DNA of 64,000 bases from Effrenium voratum (Eukaryota; Sar; Dinophyceae; Suessiales; Symbiodiniaceae). Position 1 is the stretch's first letter; every line of letters starts with the position of its first letter. The translations under genes and the position numbers were made by a program. The stretch is from positions 124,001 to 188,000 of the forward strand of contig CAUJNA010003814.1 in assembly GCA_963377175.1 (NCBI GenBank), read 5' to 3'. This document shows, in pieces, positions 11,475-23,187 of this stretch. A model generated the notes under the pieces. That model was not told the origin of the DNA. It searched no databases and saw only the letters and a program-made list of their open reading frames with translations.

Positions 11475-13125
11475 GACCAACCAACCAGCCAACCAACCAA
11501 CCAACCAACCAACTAACCAACCAACCAACCTACCTACCTACCAACCTACCAACCTACCAACATATCAACCTGCCCTACCAACCTACCAACCTATACCAAC
11601 CTATACCAACCTATACCAACCTTATACCAACCTATACCAACCTATACCAACCTATACCAACCAACCTACCAACCTACACCAACCAACCTACCAACCTACC
11701 AACCTAAGGACCTGACAAGCTACCAAGCTGCAAAGCTGCCAAGCTACCCACCTACCAACCTACCAACCTACCACCCTACCAACCTACCAACGTACCAACC
11801 TACCAACCAACCAACCTACCCGCCTACCAACCTACCGACCTGCAGACCTACCGACCTACCGACCTACCAACCAACCAACCAACCAGCCTACCGACCTACC
11901 AACCTACCAACCTACCAACCTACCAAGCTACCAACCTACCAACCTACCAACATACCAACATACCAAGCTACCAACCTACCAACCTACCAACCTACAAACC
12001 TACCAAGCTAGCAACCTAGCAACCTAGCAACCTAGCAACCTACCAACCTACCAGCCTACAAACCTACCAACATATCAACCTGCCCTACCAACCTACCAAC
12101 CTATACCAACCTATACCAACCTATACCAACCTATACCAGCCTTATACCAACCTATACCAACCTATACCAACCAACCTACCAACCTACAACCAACCAACCA
12201 ACCTACCCACCTACCAACCTACCGACCTGCAGACCTACCGACCTACCAACCAACCAACCAACCAACCTACCAACCAACCAACCTACCAACCTACCAAGCT
12301 ACCAACCTACCAACTTACCAACCTACCAACATACCAAGCTACCAACCTACCAACCTACCAACGTACAAACCTACCAAGCTATCAACCTAGCAACCTAGCA
12401 ACCTAGCAACCTACCAACCTACCAACCTACCAACCTACAAACCTACCAAGCTAGCAACCTAGCAACCTAGTAACCTACCAACCTACCAACCTACCAACCT
12501 TATACCAACCTATACGAACCTATACCAACCTATACCAACCAACCTACCAACCTATACCAACCAACCTACCAACCTACCAACCTAAGGACTTGACAAGCTA
12601 CCAAGCTGCAAAGCTGCCAAGCTACCCACCTACCAACCTACCACCCTACCAACCTACCAACCTACAAACCTAGCAACCTAGCAACCTAGAAATGTAGCAA
12701 GCTAGCAACCTACCGACCTACCAAGCTACCAACCTACCAACTTACCAACCTACCAACCTACAGTACCACCCACCAACCTACCCACCTACCAACCTACCGA
12801 CCTGCAGACCTACCGACCTACCAACCAACCAACCAACCAGCCTACCGACCTACCAACCTACCAACCTACCAACCTACCAACCTACCAACCTACCAAGCTA
12901 CCAACCTACCAGCTTACCAACCTACCAACCTACCAAGGTACCAACCTACCAACCTACCAACCTACAAACCTACCAAGCTAGCAACCTACCAACTTACCAA
13001 CCTACCAACCTACCACCCACCAACCTACCCACCTACCAACCTACCGACCTACCAACCTACCAGCCTACCAACCTGCCAACCTACCTACCAACCAACCTTC
13101 CAACCTAAGGACCTACCAGCCTACC
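11475..13125. repeat. CTACCAAC satellite with higher-order repeats
   Basis: About 1.65 kb is built almost wholly from CCAACCTA octamers and CCAA tetramers. Longer blocks recur inside it. The segment starting CCTAAGGACCTGACAAGC at about 11702 returns at about 12584. A CCGACCTGCAGACCTACCGA block occurs near 11830, 12220 and 12790. CCTATACC steps form three separate sub-arrays. These show segmental duplication on top of octamer slippage. Confidence 0.95.
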
Positions 13126-13153
13126 AACCTTTCCACGCTTCCGCTTTTTCCAG

Positions 13154-13240
13154 GCAGAAGCGGCGGTGGCCAGCTCCACTATGGCGGAGCGGATGCTGCG
13201 GAAGCAAAACTTTCTGGCGCAGCTCCAGCGGAAAGAGCCG
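13154..13240 (+). CDS. Candidate PKG exon, strand of first cyclic-nucleotide-binding domain
   Basis: A strong acceptor (CCGCTTTTTCCAG followed by G) opens a GC-rich frame reading AEAAVASSTMAERMLRKQNF and further. AEAAV could be the beta strand before the phosphate-binding cassette (GKVEV in human PKG). The exon could then be as short as 15 bases, ending at a GCCAGC donor at 13169. If longer, MAERMLRKQNFLAQL looks like a helix I cannot place. The end is not fixed and the assignment is tentative. Confidence 0.35.
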
Positions 13241-14042
13241 CCTGTCTTGCGGGCGGCCGGGCGGGCGGGCCGGCGGGTGGGCGGGTAGGTGGGTGGGGTG
13301 GGTGGGTGGGTGGGGCTGCTGGGCTTATCGGAAAAATGAGAAAGCGAATTGTGGGGTTCAAAGAAGAGATGGGCCTTCCTCACAAGATAGGGCCAGATTT
13401 TTTCTGAAGCAGACGGAAGAGGTTTTTCAGACTGATAGCTTCGAATGGTTTGCTGCGGACAGAGCCGGGCCCTTCCCTGTCTCGGTAGGTGGGAAGCCAG
13501 GCAGGCGGGAACCAAAAGATGAGATTTGAAGGACATGATTTAGGGGTTCTCAACAGTTTTATTTTATTATTTTTTTGCGGGGGGGGGGGGGGGATAACCA
13601 CTGTTTATAGTGAAATCTTGAGGAAGCGATGTTGATGGCTCATGGTCAGATACCCCTTTCATTGGTGGTTTGGGGGTTTGAACCCCAGTTTAGATTGAAG
13701 CCATATGGGAAAGGTTTCCCCTCCATGTCCAGAACCACCAAATAGGGGTAAGATGACTACTAGCTGTTGGTTGGAAGGGAGCCGTTCCGGAGGGGGATCC
13801 AAATTTCATCTCGCAAAAAGGGAGCCTGTCGGACTTACCACGAGATCTCCGGGTGGTTCTCAGCCATCCCCTTAGGTTCGTGTTTGCTTTTTCGGGTTTA
13901 GTGGTAGTTTCCAATGAACCACTCTCAATCTTTAGCAGGGGATTTGGGAACAGCCCAATTCTGTAACATGATAGCCACAGGATTCGCATAAACAGCCTTC
14001 ATTTTGGAACTCAGGAAGAGCACGACCACGGCGTCTTTGTTC

Positions 14043-14115
14043 GCCCGGGACCCGACCGATTCGAGGACCGATTCGAGGACCGATTCGGGGACCGATTCGT
14101 GGACCGATTCGGGCT
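14043..14115. repeat. 15-bp tandem repeat
   Basis: Five units of the type ACCGATTCGAGG/GGA follow one another with small changes (GAGGA, GGGGA, GTGGA). The frame through it would give S/P-E-S-V repeats and is not judged coding. Confidence 0.85.
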
Positions 14116-14160
14116 TGGATATGGCAAATGCCTTGCAACAAATCATGTGTTTACAAACAC

Positions 14161-14290
14161 ACCCAGTGCTTCCAGGTGTTTCGCCACTATAGTAGGTAAC
14201 CAGAGGAAACCACTCATGGTACAACCTAGAGGTAACGATTTTGAAGTGTTACCTACTATGGTGGCGAAACGCCAATCGGAAGCACTGGGT
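14161..14290 (+). mobile_element. Family 7 element with long inverted ends
   Basis: The left arm is ACCCAGTGCTTCCAGGTG followed by TTTCGCCACTATAGTAGGTA. The right arm has GTTACCTACTATGGTGGCGA followed by AACGCCAATCGGAAGCACTG, so the two ends are inverted repeats of about 40 bases around a short centre. A second, shorter copy is at 62520-62620, and one arm occurs at 6850-6890. Confidence 0.85.
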
Positions 14291-14830
14291 CTGATTCAAT
14301 AGTGAACCCTGCGCGATCCTTACCATACCATGGATGGCTTGGTTTCCTACAGAATGACACACAAACTACTAACCTCTAGGATCAAGGCACCCATAAACTG
14401 AGCATGATATCAGTATTGCTTCGCTCGACCGGGGTTATGAAGTTCATCACACATGTGTTTTTCTGGCGAGCTCACCGATTTGGGGATATCACGGGCGAAC
14501 GCCATGATAAAGCTTGATCGAGTTCCCGTCTTTCCGGACCTCAACATAATGCAAGAATCCTTCCTTCCGGTAGAACCCGAATGGAGCACAACAACATCAA
14601 TTGCTACCTTCCCTGCCCCACCAGGTATGGAAAACGAGATTTGTCGCCATTTTGAGGGGCCCCCCGTTTTAAGACACACCCGCATGGGTGTGTCTAGTTT
14701 AGGGCACACCCCAAAATGGCGGTTCTCCTTCGGGGTTTCCTTTCAAACCCATTGAAACCTCGGAGCGCCCCCTCCAAAAAAAAAGGGAATCGAGCACGAC
14801 GTGCCCGTCTCTCTCTCTCTCGGTGCCTAG

Positions 14831-14860
14831 CACCAAGGTGGGCGGAACGCTGCAGAACCT
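14831..14860 (+). CDS. Candidate PKG exon, loop of first cyclic-nucleotide-binding domain
   Basis: A CT-rich tract and TAG precede a GC-rich stretch whose frame reads TKVGGTLQNLKPD. It could be the loop between the strand at 13154 and the phosphate-binding cassette at 24431. An AG|G acceptor inside gives a start at 14838 with VGGTLQNLK. No GC donor gives the right phase to join 24431 directly, so this is weak. Confidence 0.3.
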
Positions 14861-15050
14861 GAAGCCGGATCTGCACCCAGGCTCGTGATGGTGGCTCGGT
14901 TCAGGGCCGGTCGGCCAGAAATGGTTGCGGATCTCCGCCTTAGTGATGGTGACTCATTTGGGGGTTTGGGGCTGATCCAAAATTTTGGGTGGGGCTCGGG
15001 ATCCACGAGACATGATCAAGCTCCACCCTCCCCTCCAAAAAACGAGCCCC

Positions 15051-15169
15051 AGCAAGCAGTGCCCTGTCTCACCCTTTTTGGTACCCTTTTTGGTTGGGAG
15101 GGTTCCCCTACTAAAATAGACGACAGAAAAAGGGTACCCGAATTCTAACCTCTCAACTGGAGGACCTAG
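15051..15169 (+). mobile_element. Family 1 dispersed element
   Basis: It contains the family core CCCCTACTAAAATAGACGAC, then a GGGTACCCGAATTCTAACCT stretch, and ends CAACTGGAGGACCTAG. The left end is decayed compared with the CTAGGTCCCCCAGTAG of other copies. Confidence 0.75.
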
Positions 15170-15579
15170 GAAAGAAACGGTGATGTTGGGGGTATATCAT
15201 GGGCTACTTCAGAGTCTCTTTGCCCTGATTTGGGGGGCAAGATTCAGGTGAACGTCTGGTAGCCATTTTCCTTGGAGGAATTTTGTTGGGAAAAAAAGAA
15301 AGCTGGAAGACAATGGAAGAAGCACTGGAGTGCTACTGGAATGTCAATGGAATTGTCCTTGGTGGGAAGAAAGGCCAGAGCTAGGTCCCCCCTTTAAAGT
15401 ACAATTGGCAAAGTGGAGTTGGAATGCTCTGGGGTCGAGGGCCAACAAATTGGAAGTTCATTGAAGTTTCAGTGGAAAGGGCATCTTCAAGTAAACTAAC
15501 TTCCAATGCCTTTCCATTGACAATCCAATGACACTCAGGAGTCAAGTTGCGCTGGAACGCAGCTGGAACATACGTCAAT

Positions 15580-15870
15580 GCATTCATGCATGCGTGCGTG
15601 CGTGCGTGCGAAGTACATACTATACAGAAGTCCATACTACGTTGATACGCACATATGTACATACGTACATAAGTCTTTAAGTACATGCGTACGTAAATAG
15701 GTACATACGTACGTTCATACGTAGATATTTGTACATACGTACATAAGTGTTTAAGTACATACGTTCGTAGACACGTAAATACGCATATACATATGTAAAT
15801 ACGTACATACGTACATACGTAGCACACGTAACGTACAGACGTACATACGTACATGCGGTACATACAGTAC
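15580..15870. repeat. ACGTACATA-type degenerate microsatellite
   Basis: Repeated GTACATACGTA steps with scattered changes, rich in short self-complementary ACGT and GTAC words. No coding signal. Confidence 0.85.
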
Positions 15871-16231
15871 AGCATGGATACAGATTGACAAGCAGATTGA
15901 GCTGGACAGTTGAGCTGCTGCAGGGGTTTGTGGTCCAGGGAATTTGCCGACTTTTGAGAAAGGAATTTAGGGCGGAGCTCGATGAACTTTCGGCGGAATT
16001 TCACAGGAACACCATTGCAGTTTTGCAGGGTCACGTTGAAACGACCCTCTTTGAACCATCCTATGATGCTCCCAAATGGTACGAAGGTAACCCCCCCTCT
16101 CTTACCAGGGCAATCCCCGCAAAAAAGCAAGCGTGATTTACTTCTCCTCTTACCAGGGTCACTGGGTAACCTGGCGGAGTATTAGGTGCAACGCCCCCAA
16201 AAAAGTGATCCGGATCCCCTCCAAGACAGGT

Positions 16232-16354
16232 CTATGTCCCCCAGTAGTGCCCTTTACCAACTTTTTTGGTTTGGAGGGTTCCTCTACTAAAATAGACAAA
16301 ACAGAAGAAAACAAGTTGGCACCCTCATTCTAACCTCTCTACTGGAGGACGTAG
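16232..16354 (+). mobile_element. Family 1 dispersed element
   Basis: It begins CTATGTCCCCCAGTAGTGCC, carries CTACTAAAATAGACAAAACA, and ends CTCTACTGGAGGACGTAG. The two ends are inverted copies of each other, each with one change from the family consensus. Confidence 0.85.
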
Positions 16355-16621
16355 AGGTTGCATCAGTGAGAAAATCAAGCCGCCCCGGAAAAGGATGCTG
16401 ATCCTGCTCCCACTCTCGGATGGTTACGTCACCTTTGTCAGCAAGTGAGCTTCCTCTCGATGTTTAAAGGAGCAATATGGCTATTGGTCAAAACCCCGTA
16501 CCCCCCAGTGAACATCCCACTCCCCCCTAAAATAGACTAAAATGGGTGGTGCACCTATCCCAAAATGGTAGCATTGGTTTTAACCCATGGCCATATGAGC
16601 TTGTCTTTTTTGGTTTCCCTT

Positions 16622-16880
16622 CTTGCATTTCTGTGAAGTTCCTTTCAGTTCCCATTTTCTGGTATTACCCTTCATACCATTTTATTTCCCTTGCTTTCGC
16701 TTAGTTTCCCTTCATGTCCTTTCACTTCCCTTCATTTCCCATCATTCCCCTTTATTACCCTTCCTTACCTTTCATTTCCCTTCATTGCCCTTCATCATCC
16801 TTCATCACCCTTTCTTGCCCTTCATCTCAACCAATTTTCCCTTCATGTCCTTTCACTTCCCATGTCATTTCCATTCCGCT
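16622..16880. repeat. CCCTTCATTT-type degenerate array
   Basis: About 10-bp CCTTCATTTC units are repeated with many substitutions, making a pyrimidine-rich tract on the plus strand. It has no gene content. Confidence 0.8.
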
Positions 16881-17289
16881 GGCTCCCTCCCCATCCCCCC
16901 CAAAAACGCCCAACACTAAAAAGGCCCCCCCAAACAACTCCCAACACAACCCCCAACATGAGTGGTTTCCTTTCGGCTTCCCTTCCAAAAAAGGGCCCAC
17001 CAAAAAAGAAAAGAGCCCAAGAAGCGAACCCCCCGGAATGATGATCGGTTTTCCCCCTTGGCTTCCCTACTGGAACCCCCCAGAAATGATGGCTTTCCCC
17101 CCGCGGCCTTCCCTTGTGCACCTGTCTGTACCGTGGGGCATCTACTGTGCCCAAAGGGCACGGGTGGCGGCACGGTGCCGATCCGCGTCACGCGTCAGGC
17201 GGACGGGTGCAGCCGCGCCAGGGATTTGCGAACAAGAACCGGCGCAGCCACGCCACAGGCGGGGCCTTCCTTTCCTTTGGTGCATAGGT

Positions 17290-18955
17290 TACGAGAGCCT
17301 ATCGAGTTGTTGGTTGTGCTGTTTGTTCTGTTCGTTTGTTGGCTTGGTGGATTGTGTTGTTTCCTTTGTTTGTTGGTGTGTTGGTTTCCTTTGGTTGTTC
17401 TCTTTGTTCTCTTGGCTTGTTGGTTTGGTGGATGGTTTTGTTTCTTCTGTTTGTTGGTTCGTTGGATTGCGTTGTTTGTTCTCTTTGTCGTGTTGGTTTG
17501 TTGGTTTGGTGGATTGTTTTGTTTCCTCTGTTTGTGGGTTTGTTGGATTGCTTTGTTTGTTATGTTTATCATGTTGGTTTGTTTGTTTGGTGGCTTGTTT
17601 TGTTTCCTCTGTTTGTGGGTTTGTTGGATTGCAGTGTTTGTTCTCTTTGTCATGTTGGTTTGTTGGTTTGGTGGATTGTCGTGTTTCTTCTGTTTGTTGG
17701 TTTGTTGGTTTGCTTTATGAGTTATCTTTGTTCTGTTCGTTTGTTGGCTTGGTGGATTGTTGTGTCTCTTCTGTTTGTTGGTTTGTTGGTCTGCTTTGTT
17801 TGTTCTCTTTGTCATGTTGGTTTGTTGGTTTGGTGGATTGTTTTGTTTCTTCTTTGTGTTGGTTTTTTGTTTTTTATCGTCTGCTTTGTTTGTTCTTTTC
17901 TTTTTTCTGTTCGTTTGTTGGTTTGGTGGATTGTTTTGTTTCCTTTGTTTGTGGGTTTGTTGGATTGCTTTGTTTGTTCTGTTTATCATGTTGGTTTGTT
18001 TGTTTGGTGGCTTGTTTTGTTTCCTCTGTTTGTGGGTTTGTTGGATTGCGTTGTTTGTTCTCTTTGTCATGTTGGTTTGTTGGTTTGGTGGCTTGTTTTG
18101 TTTCTTCTGTTTGTGGGTTTGTTGGATTGCTGTGTGTGTTCTCTTTGTCATGTTGGTTTGTTGGTTTGGTGGATTGTCGTGTTTCTTCTGTTTGTTGGTT
18201 TGTTGGTTTGCTGTTTTTTTTTTATTATCTTTGTTCTGTTCGCTTGCTGGTTTGGTGGATTGTTTTGTTTCTTCTCTTTGTTGGTTTGTTGGTTTGCTTT
18301 GCTTGTTCTCTTTGTCATGTTGGTTTGTTGGTTTGGTGGATTATTTTGTTTCTTCTCTTTGTTGGTTTGTTGGTTTGCTTTGCTTGTTCCCTTTGTTCCC
18401 TTTGTTCTGGTTTGTTGTTCTTTTTTTTCTGTTGGTTTGTTGGTTTGGTGGATTGTTTTGTTTCTTCTGTTGGTTGGTTTGTTGGTTTGCTTTGTTTGTT
18501 CTTTTTGTCCGGATTGTTAGTTTGGTGGATTCTATTGTTCTTCTGTTTGTTGGTTTGTTGGTTTGCTTTGCTTGTTCTCTTTGTTCTGTTCGTTTGTTGG
18601 TTTGGTGGATTGTGCTGTTTCTTCTGTTTGTTGGTTTGTTGCTTTGCTTTGTTTGTTCTCTTTGTTCTGTTGGTGGGGTGGATTGTTTTGCTTCTTCTGT
18701 TTGTTGGTTTGTTTTGGTCTTTGTTTGCTTTCGTTTTTTTTTTTTTTTTTTCTGTGTGTTTGGTGTTTTTTTTTTGTTTCTTCTGTTTGTTGGTTTGGTG
18801 GATTCTTTTGTTTCTTCTGTTTGTTGGTTTGGTGGATTCTTTTGATTCTTCTGTTTGTTGGTTTGTTGGTTTGTTGGTTTGCTTTGTTTGGTTTGCTCTG
18901 TTTGTTATGTCGGATTGCGCTGTTTGTTTGTTTGTTTGTTTCTTTGTTTCTTTGT
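17290..18955. repeat. Minisatellite of about 80 bp, T/G-rich
   Basis: The landmark TTGGTGGATTG (or GGTGGCTTG) recurs about every 80 bases, some 19 times. It is surrounded by TTTGTTTCTTCTGTTTGT, GGTTTGTTGGTTTG and TCTCTTTGTCATG words. The unit has no stop codon in the three forward frames, so all stay open for hundreds of codons and give Phe/Cys/Leu/Val-rich strings. I treat these as repeat artefacts, not membrane proteins. Confidence 0.9.
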
Positions 18956-18974
18956 TTTTTTCCCTAACAGCTGA

Positions 18975-19800
18975 AAGCTTTGGGGTCTCAGCCCAGATAG
19001 GGTTCGGGGTGGTCCGGGGCGGCCCTGAGGCAAGGTTCCACGAGGGTTCCACCACAATTCCACCAGGGTTCCACCAGGTTCTGCGAGGGCTGCGGGGTGG
19101 TCCGGGGTGGTTTGAGGTAAGGTTCCGCGAGGGTTGCACCAGGGTTCCACCAAAGTTCCACCAAAGTTCCACCAGGGTTCCACCAGGTTCTGCAAGGGCT
19201 GCGGGGTGGCCCGGGGTGGTTTGAGGTAAGGTTCCACGAGGGTTCCACCAGGGTTCCACCAAGTTCTGCAAGGGCTGCGGGGTGGTCCGGGGTGGTTTGA
19301 GGTAAGGTTCCACGAGGGTTGCACCAGGGTTCCACCAAGTTCTGCAAGGGCTGCGGGGTTGTCCGGGGTGGTTTGAGGTAAGGTTCCACCCGGATTCCAC
19401 CAGGGTTCCACTAAGTTCTGCAAGGGCTGCGGGGTGGTCCGGGGGTTGAGGTAAGGTTCCACGAGGGTTCCACCAGGGTTCCACCAAGTTCTGCAAGGGC
19501 TGCGGGGTTGTCCGAGGTGGTTTGAGGTAAGGTTCCACCCGGATTCCACCAGGGTTCCACCAAGTTCTGCAAGGGCTGTGGGGTGGTCCGGGGTGGTTTG
19601 AGGTAAGGTTCCACAAGGGTTCCAGAGGGTTAGAAAAGTTGTGAAGGGCTGAGGGGTTGTGCGGGGTGGTTTGAGGTAATGTTCCACCCGGGTTCCACCA
19701 GATTTTCACCAGGTTTTGCAAGGGCTGCGGGGTGGAGCAAGGTCTGCAAGGTTTGGTTCCATGAGGGCTTTGAGGTAAGGTTTTACAAGGTTCCACAGAG
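18975..19800. repeat. Minisatellite of about 70 bp (GGTTCCACCAGGG type)
   Basis: Units combine GAGGTAAGGTTCCACGAGGG, two or three GGTTCCACCAGGG sub-repeats, and TTCTGCAAGGGCTGCGGGGT plus GGTCCGGGGTGG. About ten units follow one another with changes in the number of sub-repeats. The same start (AGATAGGGTTCGGGGTGGTC) and sub-repeat recur at 33710-33870. The minus strand stays open for over 500 codons as Trp/Asn/Pro/Gly repeats, which I do not take as a gene. Confidence 0.9.
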
Positions 19801-20164
19801 TTCCGCAAGGATCCCACAAAAGTTCCACAAAGCTCCACAAGGCTCCACAAAACATTCCCTGCGGGGAAGCAATGTGTCACCGGAGCAGTAAATTGAGGGC
19901 TCAGAAGATCGCTTTGCTCATGGGCGGAACACCGCGGAACACTAAGCAAAACCGGAGTCAATGGTTTTCAGCACACTTTCACTGTTTTGTGGCAAATTAG
20001 ACCACGCTGCTGCGGGACTCACTGCTGCGAATGTATTACTTGGTGGGCTTTGGGTTCCAAGAGTTCCACAAGGCTGCGTGGGTAAGGTTCCAAGAGCGCA
20101 GAACCTGTTTCCAACAAAGTTTCACGCTGAGTTGGACGAGGGTTTTATGAGGACGGTTTGCGAG

Positions 20165-20515
20165 GTTCACGGGGCCCAGGTCGGGGCCCGATTGCACCGT
20201 CGGGGCCCGATTGCAGCGTGGGGCCCGATTGCACCGTCGGGCCCCGATCGGGGCCCAGCTCAGTTGGCCCCGTCAACTGTACCAAGCTAGCATCGCCTAG
20301 CTTTGCTAGGTACAGTTGTAAGGCCACGTTGAGCTTGGCTGGGGTTGGTGGGATTGCACCGTCGGGCCCCGCTCGGGCCCCGATTGCACCGTCGGGCCCC
20401 GCTCGGGCCCCGATTGCGCTGTCGGGCCCCGATCGGGCCCCGATTGCGCCGTCGGGCCCCGATCGGGCCCCATTGCGCCGTTGGGCCCCGATCAGGGCGC
20501 GATTGCGCTGTCACT
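20165..20515. repeat. Minisatellite of about 30 bp (GGGCCCCGATTGCGCCGTC type)
   Basis: Units of GGGCCCCGATTGCACCGTC joined to GGGCCCCGCTC or GGGCCCCGATC repeat about ten times. They are interrupted at 20240-20345 by sequence with a short inverted repeat around CTAGCATCGCCTAGCTTTGC. The array is the most GC-rich part of the window outside exons. Confidence 0.9.
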
Positions 20516-20594
20516 CTTTGCTTTAAAATACTTTACAAAGTTACAAGGCGGCATCCTCAGCAAAACCGGGTGCTGTTGGGGATATCGCCTGAGC

Positions 20595-20835
20595 TTATTA
20601 TTTCTTTGTTTCTTTGTTTGAGTGTTTTTGTTGTTTGTTTGCTTGCCTGTTTGCTTGCCTGTTTGCTTGCCTGTTTGTTTGTTTGTTTGTTTGTTTGTTT
20701 GTTTGTTTGCCTGTTTGTTTGTTTGATTGTTTGTTTGTGTATTTGTTTGTTTGTTTGTTTGATTGTTCGTTTTTTGTTTGTTTGTTGTTTGCTTTTTGTT
20801 TGTTTGTTTGTTTGTTTGTATGTTTGTTGCAATGG
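20595..20835. repeat. TTTG / TTGCCTG tetranucleotide array
   Basis: A (TTTG)n array with interspersed GCTTGCCTG steps at its start. No coding signal. Confidence 0.95.
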
Positions 20836-20989
20836 TATTGATACACGAGTTGTCGTTTTTGGCATTTCATTGCAGTCCACTCAATGCCATGCCATGGCCT
20901 GCCCTTCCTTTACTCACTGCATTCATATGCATGCATGCATGCGTTCGTTTGTTCATTCATCCATCCATTGATCCATGCATGCATGTATT

Positions 20990-21235
20990 CACTCACTCAC
21001 TCACTCCTTCCTTCATTCCTCCCTTCCTTCCTTCCTTCCTTCCTTCCATCAATCATTCATTCATTCATTCATTCATTCATTCATTCATTCATTCATTCAT
21101 TCATTCATTCATTCATTCATTCATTCATTCATTAATTCATGCAGTTCTTCCTTCCATCCTTCATTCTTTCCTCCCTTCTTTCTTCAAGCACGCACGCACG
21201 CACGCAAAGTAACGCACGCACGCACGCACGCAGTC
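20990..21235. repeat. CTTC, ATTC and GCAC tetranucleotide arrays
   Basis: Three adjacent arrays: (CTTC)n near 21005-21050, (ATTC)n at 21052-21135, and (GCAC)n in two pieces at 21188-21235. Confidence 0.95.
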
Positions 21236-22424
21236 AACACTATGGTGCTTGTAATGTTGATTTGTGATGTGTTTTCTTGTTTTTGCGTGTTCAGTTCTGT
21301 TGATGGTTGCTTTTTGTGTGGCAGGGGCTACCAAGAATTGGTGACCGAGATCGAACATTCAGATTCAGCGTTACGTTAATAGTTTGTGGTCAAGTGGTGG
21401 TGCTCAATGTGCCTGGGTGCGAGAAATCAGCAAGGCTCCGCCGTGTTTGTTTCTTTTTCGGCGTTCGGTTGGCTTTGCGCTTGTTGGTGCGCATGGTACG
21501 CAGGGAGACCAATCAGCTCAACTGTATGGTGCCACGTGTCTGGAGTTCCCATGTCCCTTGAACATCGGGTCGTTGCCCTCCAACAAAGGCTCATGGCGAC
21601 ATGGTACAAAATGGCCAGTTGTCGGGGAGCACAGCTTGCCCACTTGCAACGTTCAGGCAACATATCTTTTAAACATGCGCAGGCCGCCATCCGGAGAGAA
21701 AGGGTTCCGGTGGATTTTTCCTAGTGGCACTGGGACGGTTTTGTGTTCTTCGTGCGGTCCCGAGTGATTTTCCTTGCAAGGGTGATTTTCCTCTTGACAT
21801 GATGTTGGGGGAGGTAGATGGGCAAGTCTTTCTTTAGACCCCCCAAAATGGCGGTTTCCCTGTATGTCCCCTTTGAAACCCGACCCAAAACGGGTACCCT
21901 CAAGAAAAAGACTTCCCCATAGGGTTTTTTCTGACCCGAAGGAGCCCAGGCACGCGGGCGTCGGTTTTTTGGGATGCGAACCAAGACCCCAAAGTGGTGG
22001 TTCTCCTTTGGGCTTTTCCTTGTAAAGCACAAGAAAAGCAAAAAAAACAATCAAGGGGTACCCTCTAAAAAGAACACATCCCAATCACCCCCAATGATGT
22101 CGATCAAAGGGCGCCTATTTCATCATGGAATCAGGTTCTGGGTTGTCACGGGACCGGAGATCTAGTGACTTCAAGAGGTCCGTTTCGCTTCGGGACACCC
22201 GAACGCCCACCTTCTTGGGAGGGGACGAACCCATGTGGTGTGTGTGTGTGTGAAAACATATCGGATCCCCCAAAACTCTAGACCCGCTGGATTTCCAACA
22301 CAACTGGGTCCGTCAGTTAGGACACCAGAAAGCACTACCAAGCTCGAGGGAAATGGCTACGTGCCCTATCATACCCCCCCTTTTATACCCCAACCACCCT
22401 CAATATACTTCTCTTAAGTTGCGT

Positions 22425-22515
22425 TTTCTTTGCGGTCTCCCATCGGTTTCCCATCGGTTTCCCATTGGTTTCCTTCGATCTCCCTTCGGTTTCCTTTCGG
22501 CTTCCCTTTCAAGAA
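22425..22515. repeat. TCGGTTTCCCA 11-bp local expansion
   Basis: Five to seven degenerate copies of an 11-bp CGGTTTCCCAT/CTTCGGTTTCC unit precede CTTTCAAGAACCCCCAGAAG. The setting resembles the centre of family 9 elements, so this looks like a small tandem expansion inside one. Confidence 0.7.
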
Positions 22516-22564
22516 CCCCCAGAAGGATACTTGATACTCTTTCATTTGCTTAGTATTTTTGTTT

Positions 22565-22640
22565 CCCTGTTGGTTTTAAAGGGAATCTATCACTACTGGG
22601 CATATTTCTATTTTTTCCAGGGGGCTTAAGCAAATGGCAG
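22565..22640 (+). mobile_element. Family 4 dispersed element
   Basis: It reads TGTTGGTTTTAAAGGGAATC, then TATCACTACTGGGCATAT, and ends TTTTTTCCAGGGGGCTTAAG. Copies are also at 27035-27115, 29298-29348, 32036-32120, 32143-32232 and 49762-49830. The end contains a TTTTTCCAG|G, which looks like a splice acceptor. Confidence 0.75.
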
Positions 22641-23187
22641 TACTACACCCAGAATTTCGGGGCAATCATTTTCCCTTTGCAGGGAAAAGACACACATGCC
22701 CCTCCAACCACCCCGCAGATGCAGCTCAGCTTTCCTCATCATGAACAGCCCACCTTTTTCCCCTAAAATCTGCACAACAAGTTTGTGGCAGTGATCTCGG
22801 GTATTTTTTTGGATTGACACGGTTTTATTTGCTTGCTGCCACACAACTTCTGGTCGCTGGGGGCAGGTTGGAAACTTGTATCCCACAGGGGTTGCGGCAA
22901 AGTGACCGGATCCACCCCTGTCGGATATTAAAAAAGAAGCAGGGGGAACGCATCGGTGAAATCGCCTCTACAAAACCAGTTTTCTAGATTCAAGGACCCC
23001 GCAAAAAGGAGGCTTCCCCCCAATTGGTGGTTTGGACTGTTTGGTGTCCCTGTGTTTTTTTGGGTGGGAAACTACCCCACCACTAAACCACCGGACTCCA
23101 ATCCACCAATCAGAGCTGATTAGCACAGCCTATTCTCAAAGAGAGCGGGCTCCAAAGACTGTCCATGACCAACTATGTCTGCCTATT

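Larger units (their letters stand above)
3350..13153 (+). other. Long intron region (about 9.8 kb)
   Basis: The contents, in order, are: ACATT and CATA arrays (3490-4710); mostly unique intron sequence to 8100; a family 3 element (8114-8230); a family 5 element (8499-8600); an AT-richer purine/pyrimidine block (8765-10730); a family 9 element (11044-11141); and a CTACCAAC satellite (11475-13125). One or more exons for the nucleotide-binding strands before the first phosphate-binding cassette should be here, but I could not find them. Confidence 0.5.

Noticed and set aside
16357..16440. Frame CISEKIKPPRKRMLILLPLS as a possible exon
   Set aside because: It has an AG|G start directly after a family 1 element, but I find no match to the domain and no donor in a useful phase.
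16714..19224. Open frame of 836 codons on the plus strand, hydrophobic
   Set aside because: It follows the CCCTTC array, the 80-bp minisatellite and part of the 70-bp array. All three forward frames are open there because the units lack stop codons. There is no domain and no start context.
18975..19800. CRISPR-like regular repeats
   Set aside because: The units are contiguous and lack unique spacers of constant size; the setting is a eukaryotic intron.
18315..19961. Open frame of 548 codons on the minus strand, Trp/Asn/Pro-rich
   Set aside because: It is the reverse of the GGTTCCACCAGGG and T/G-rich minisatellites, and repeated WNPGGTLVEP strings reflect DNA repeats only.
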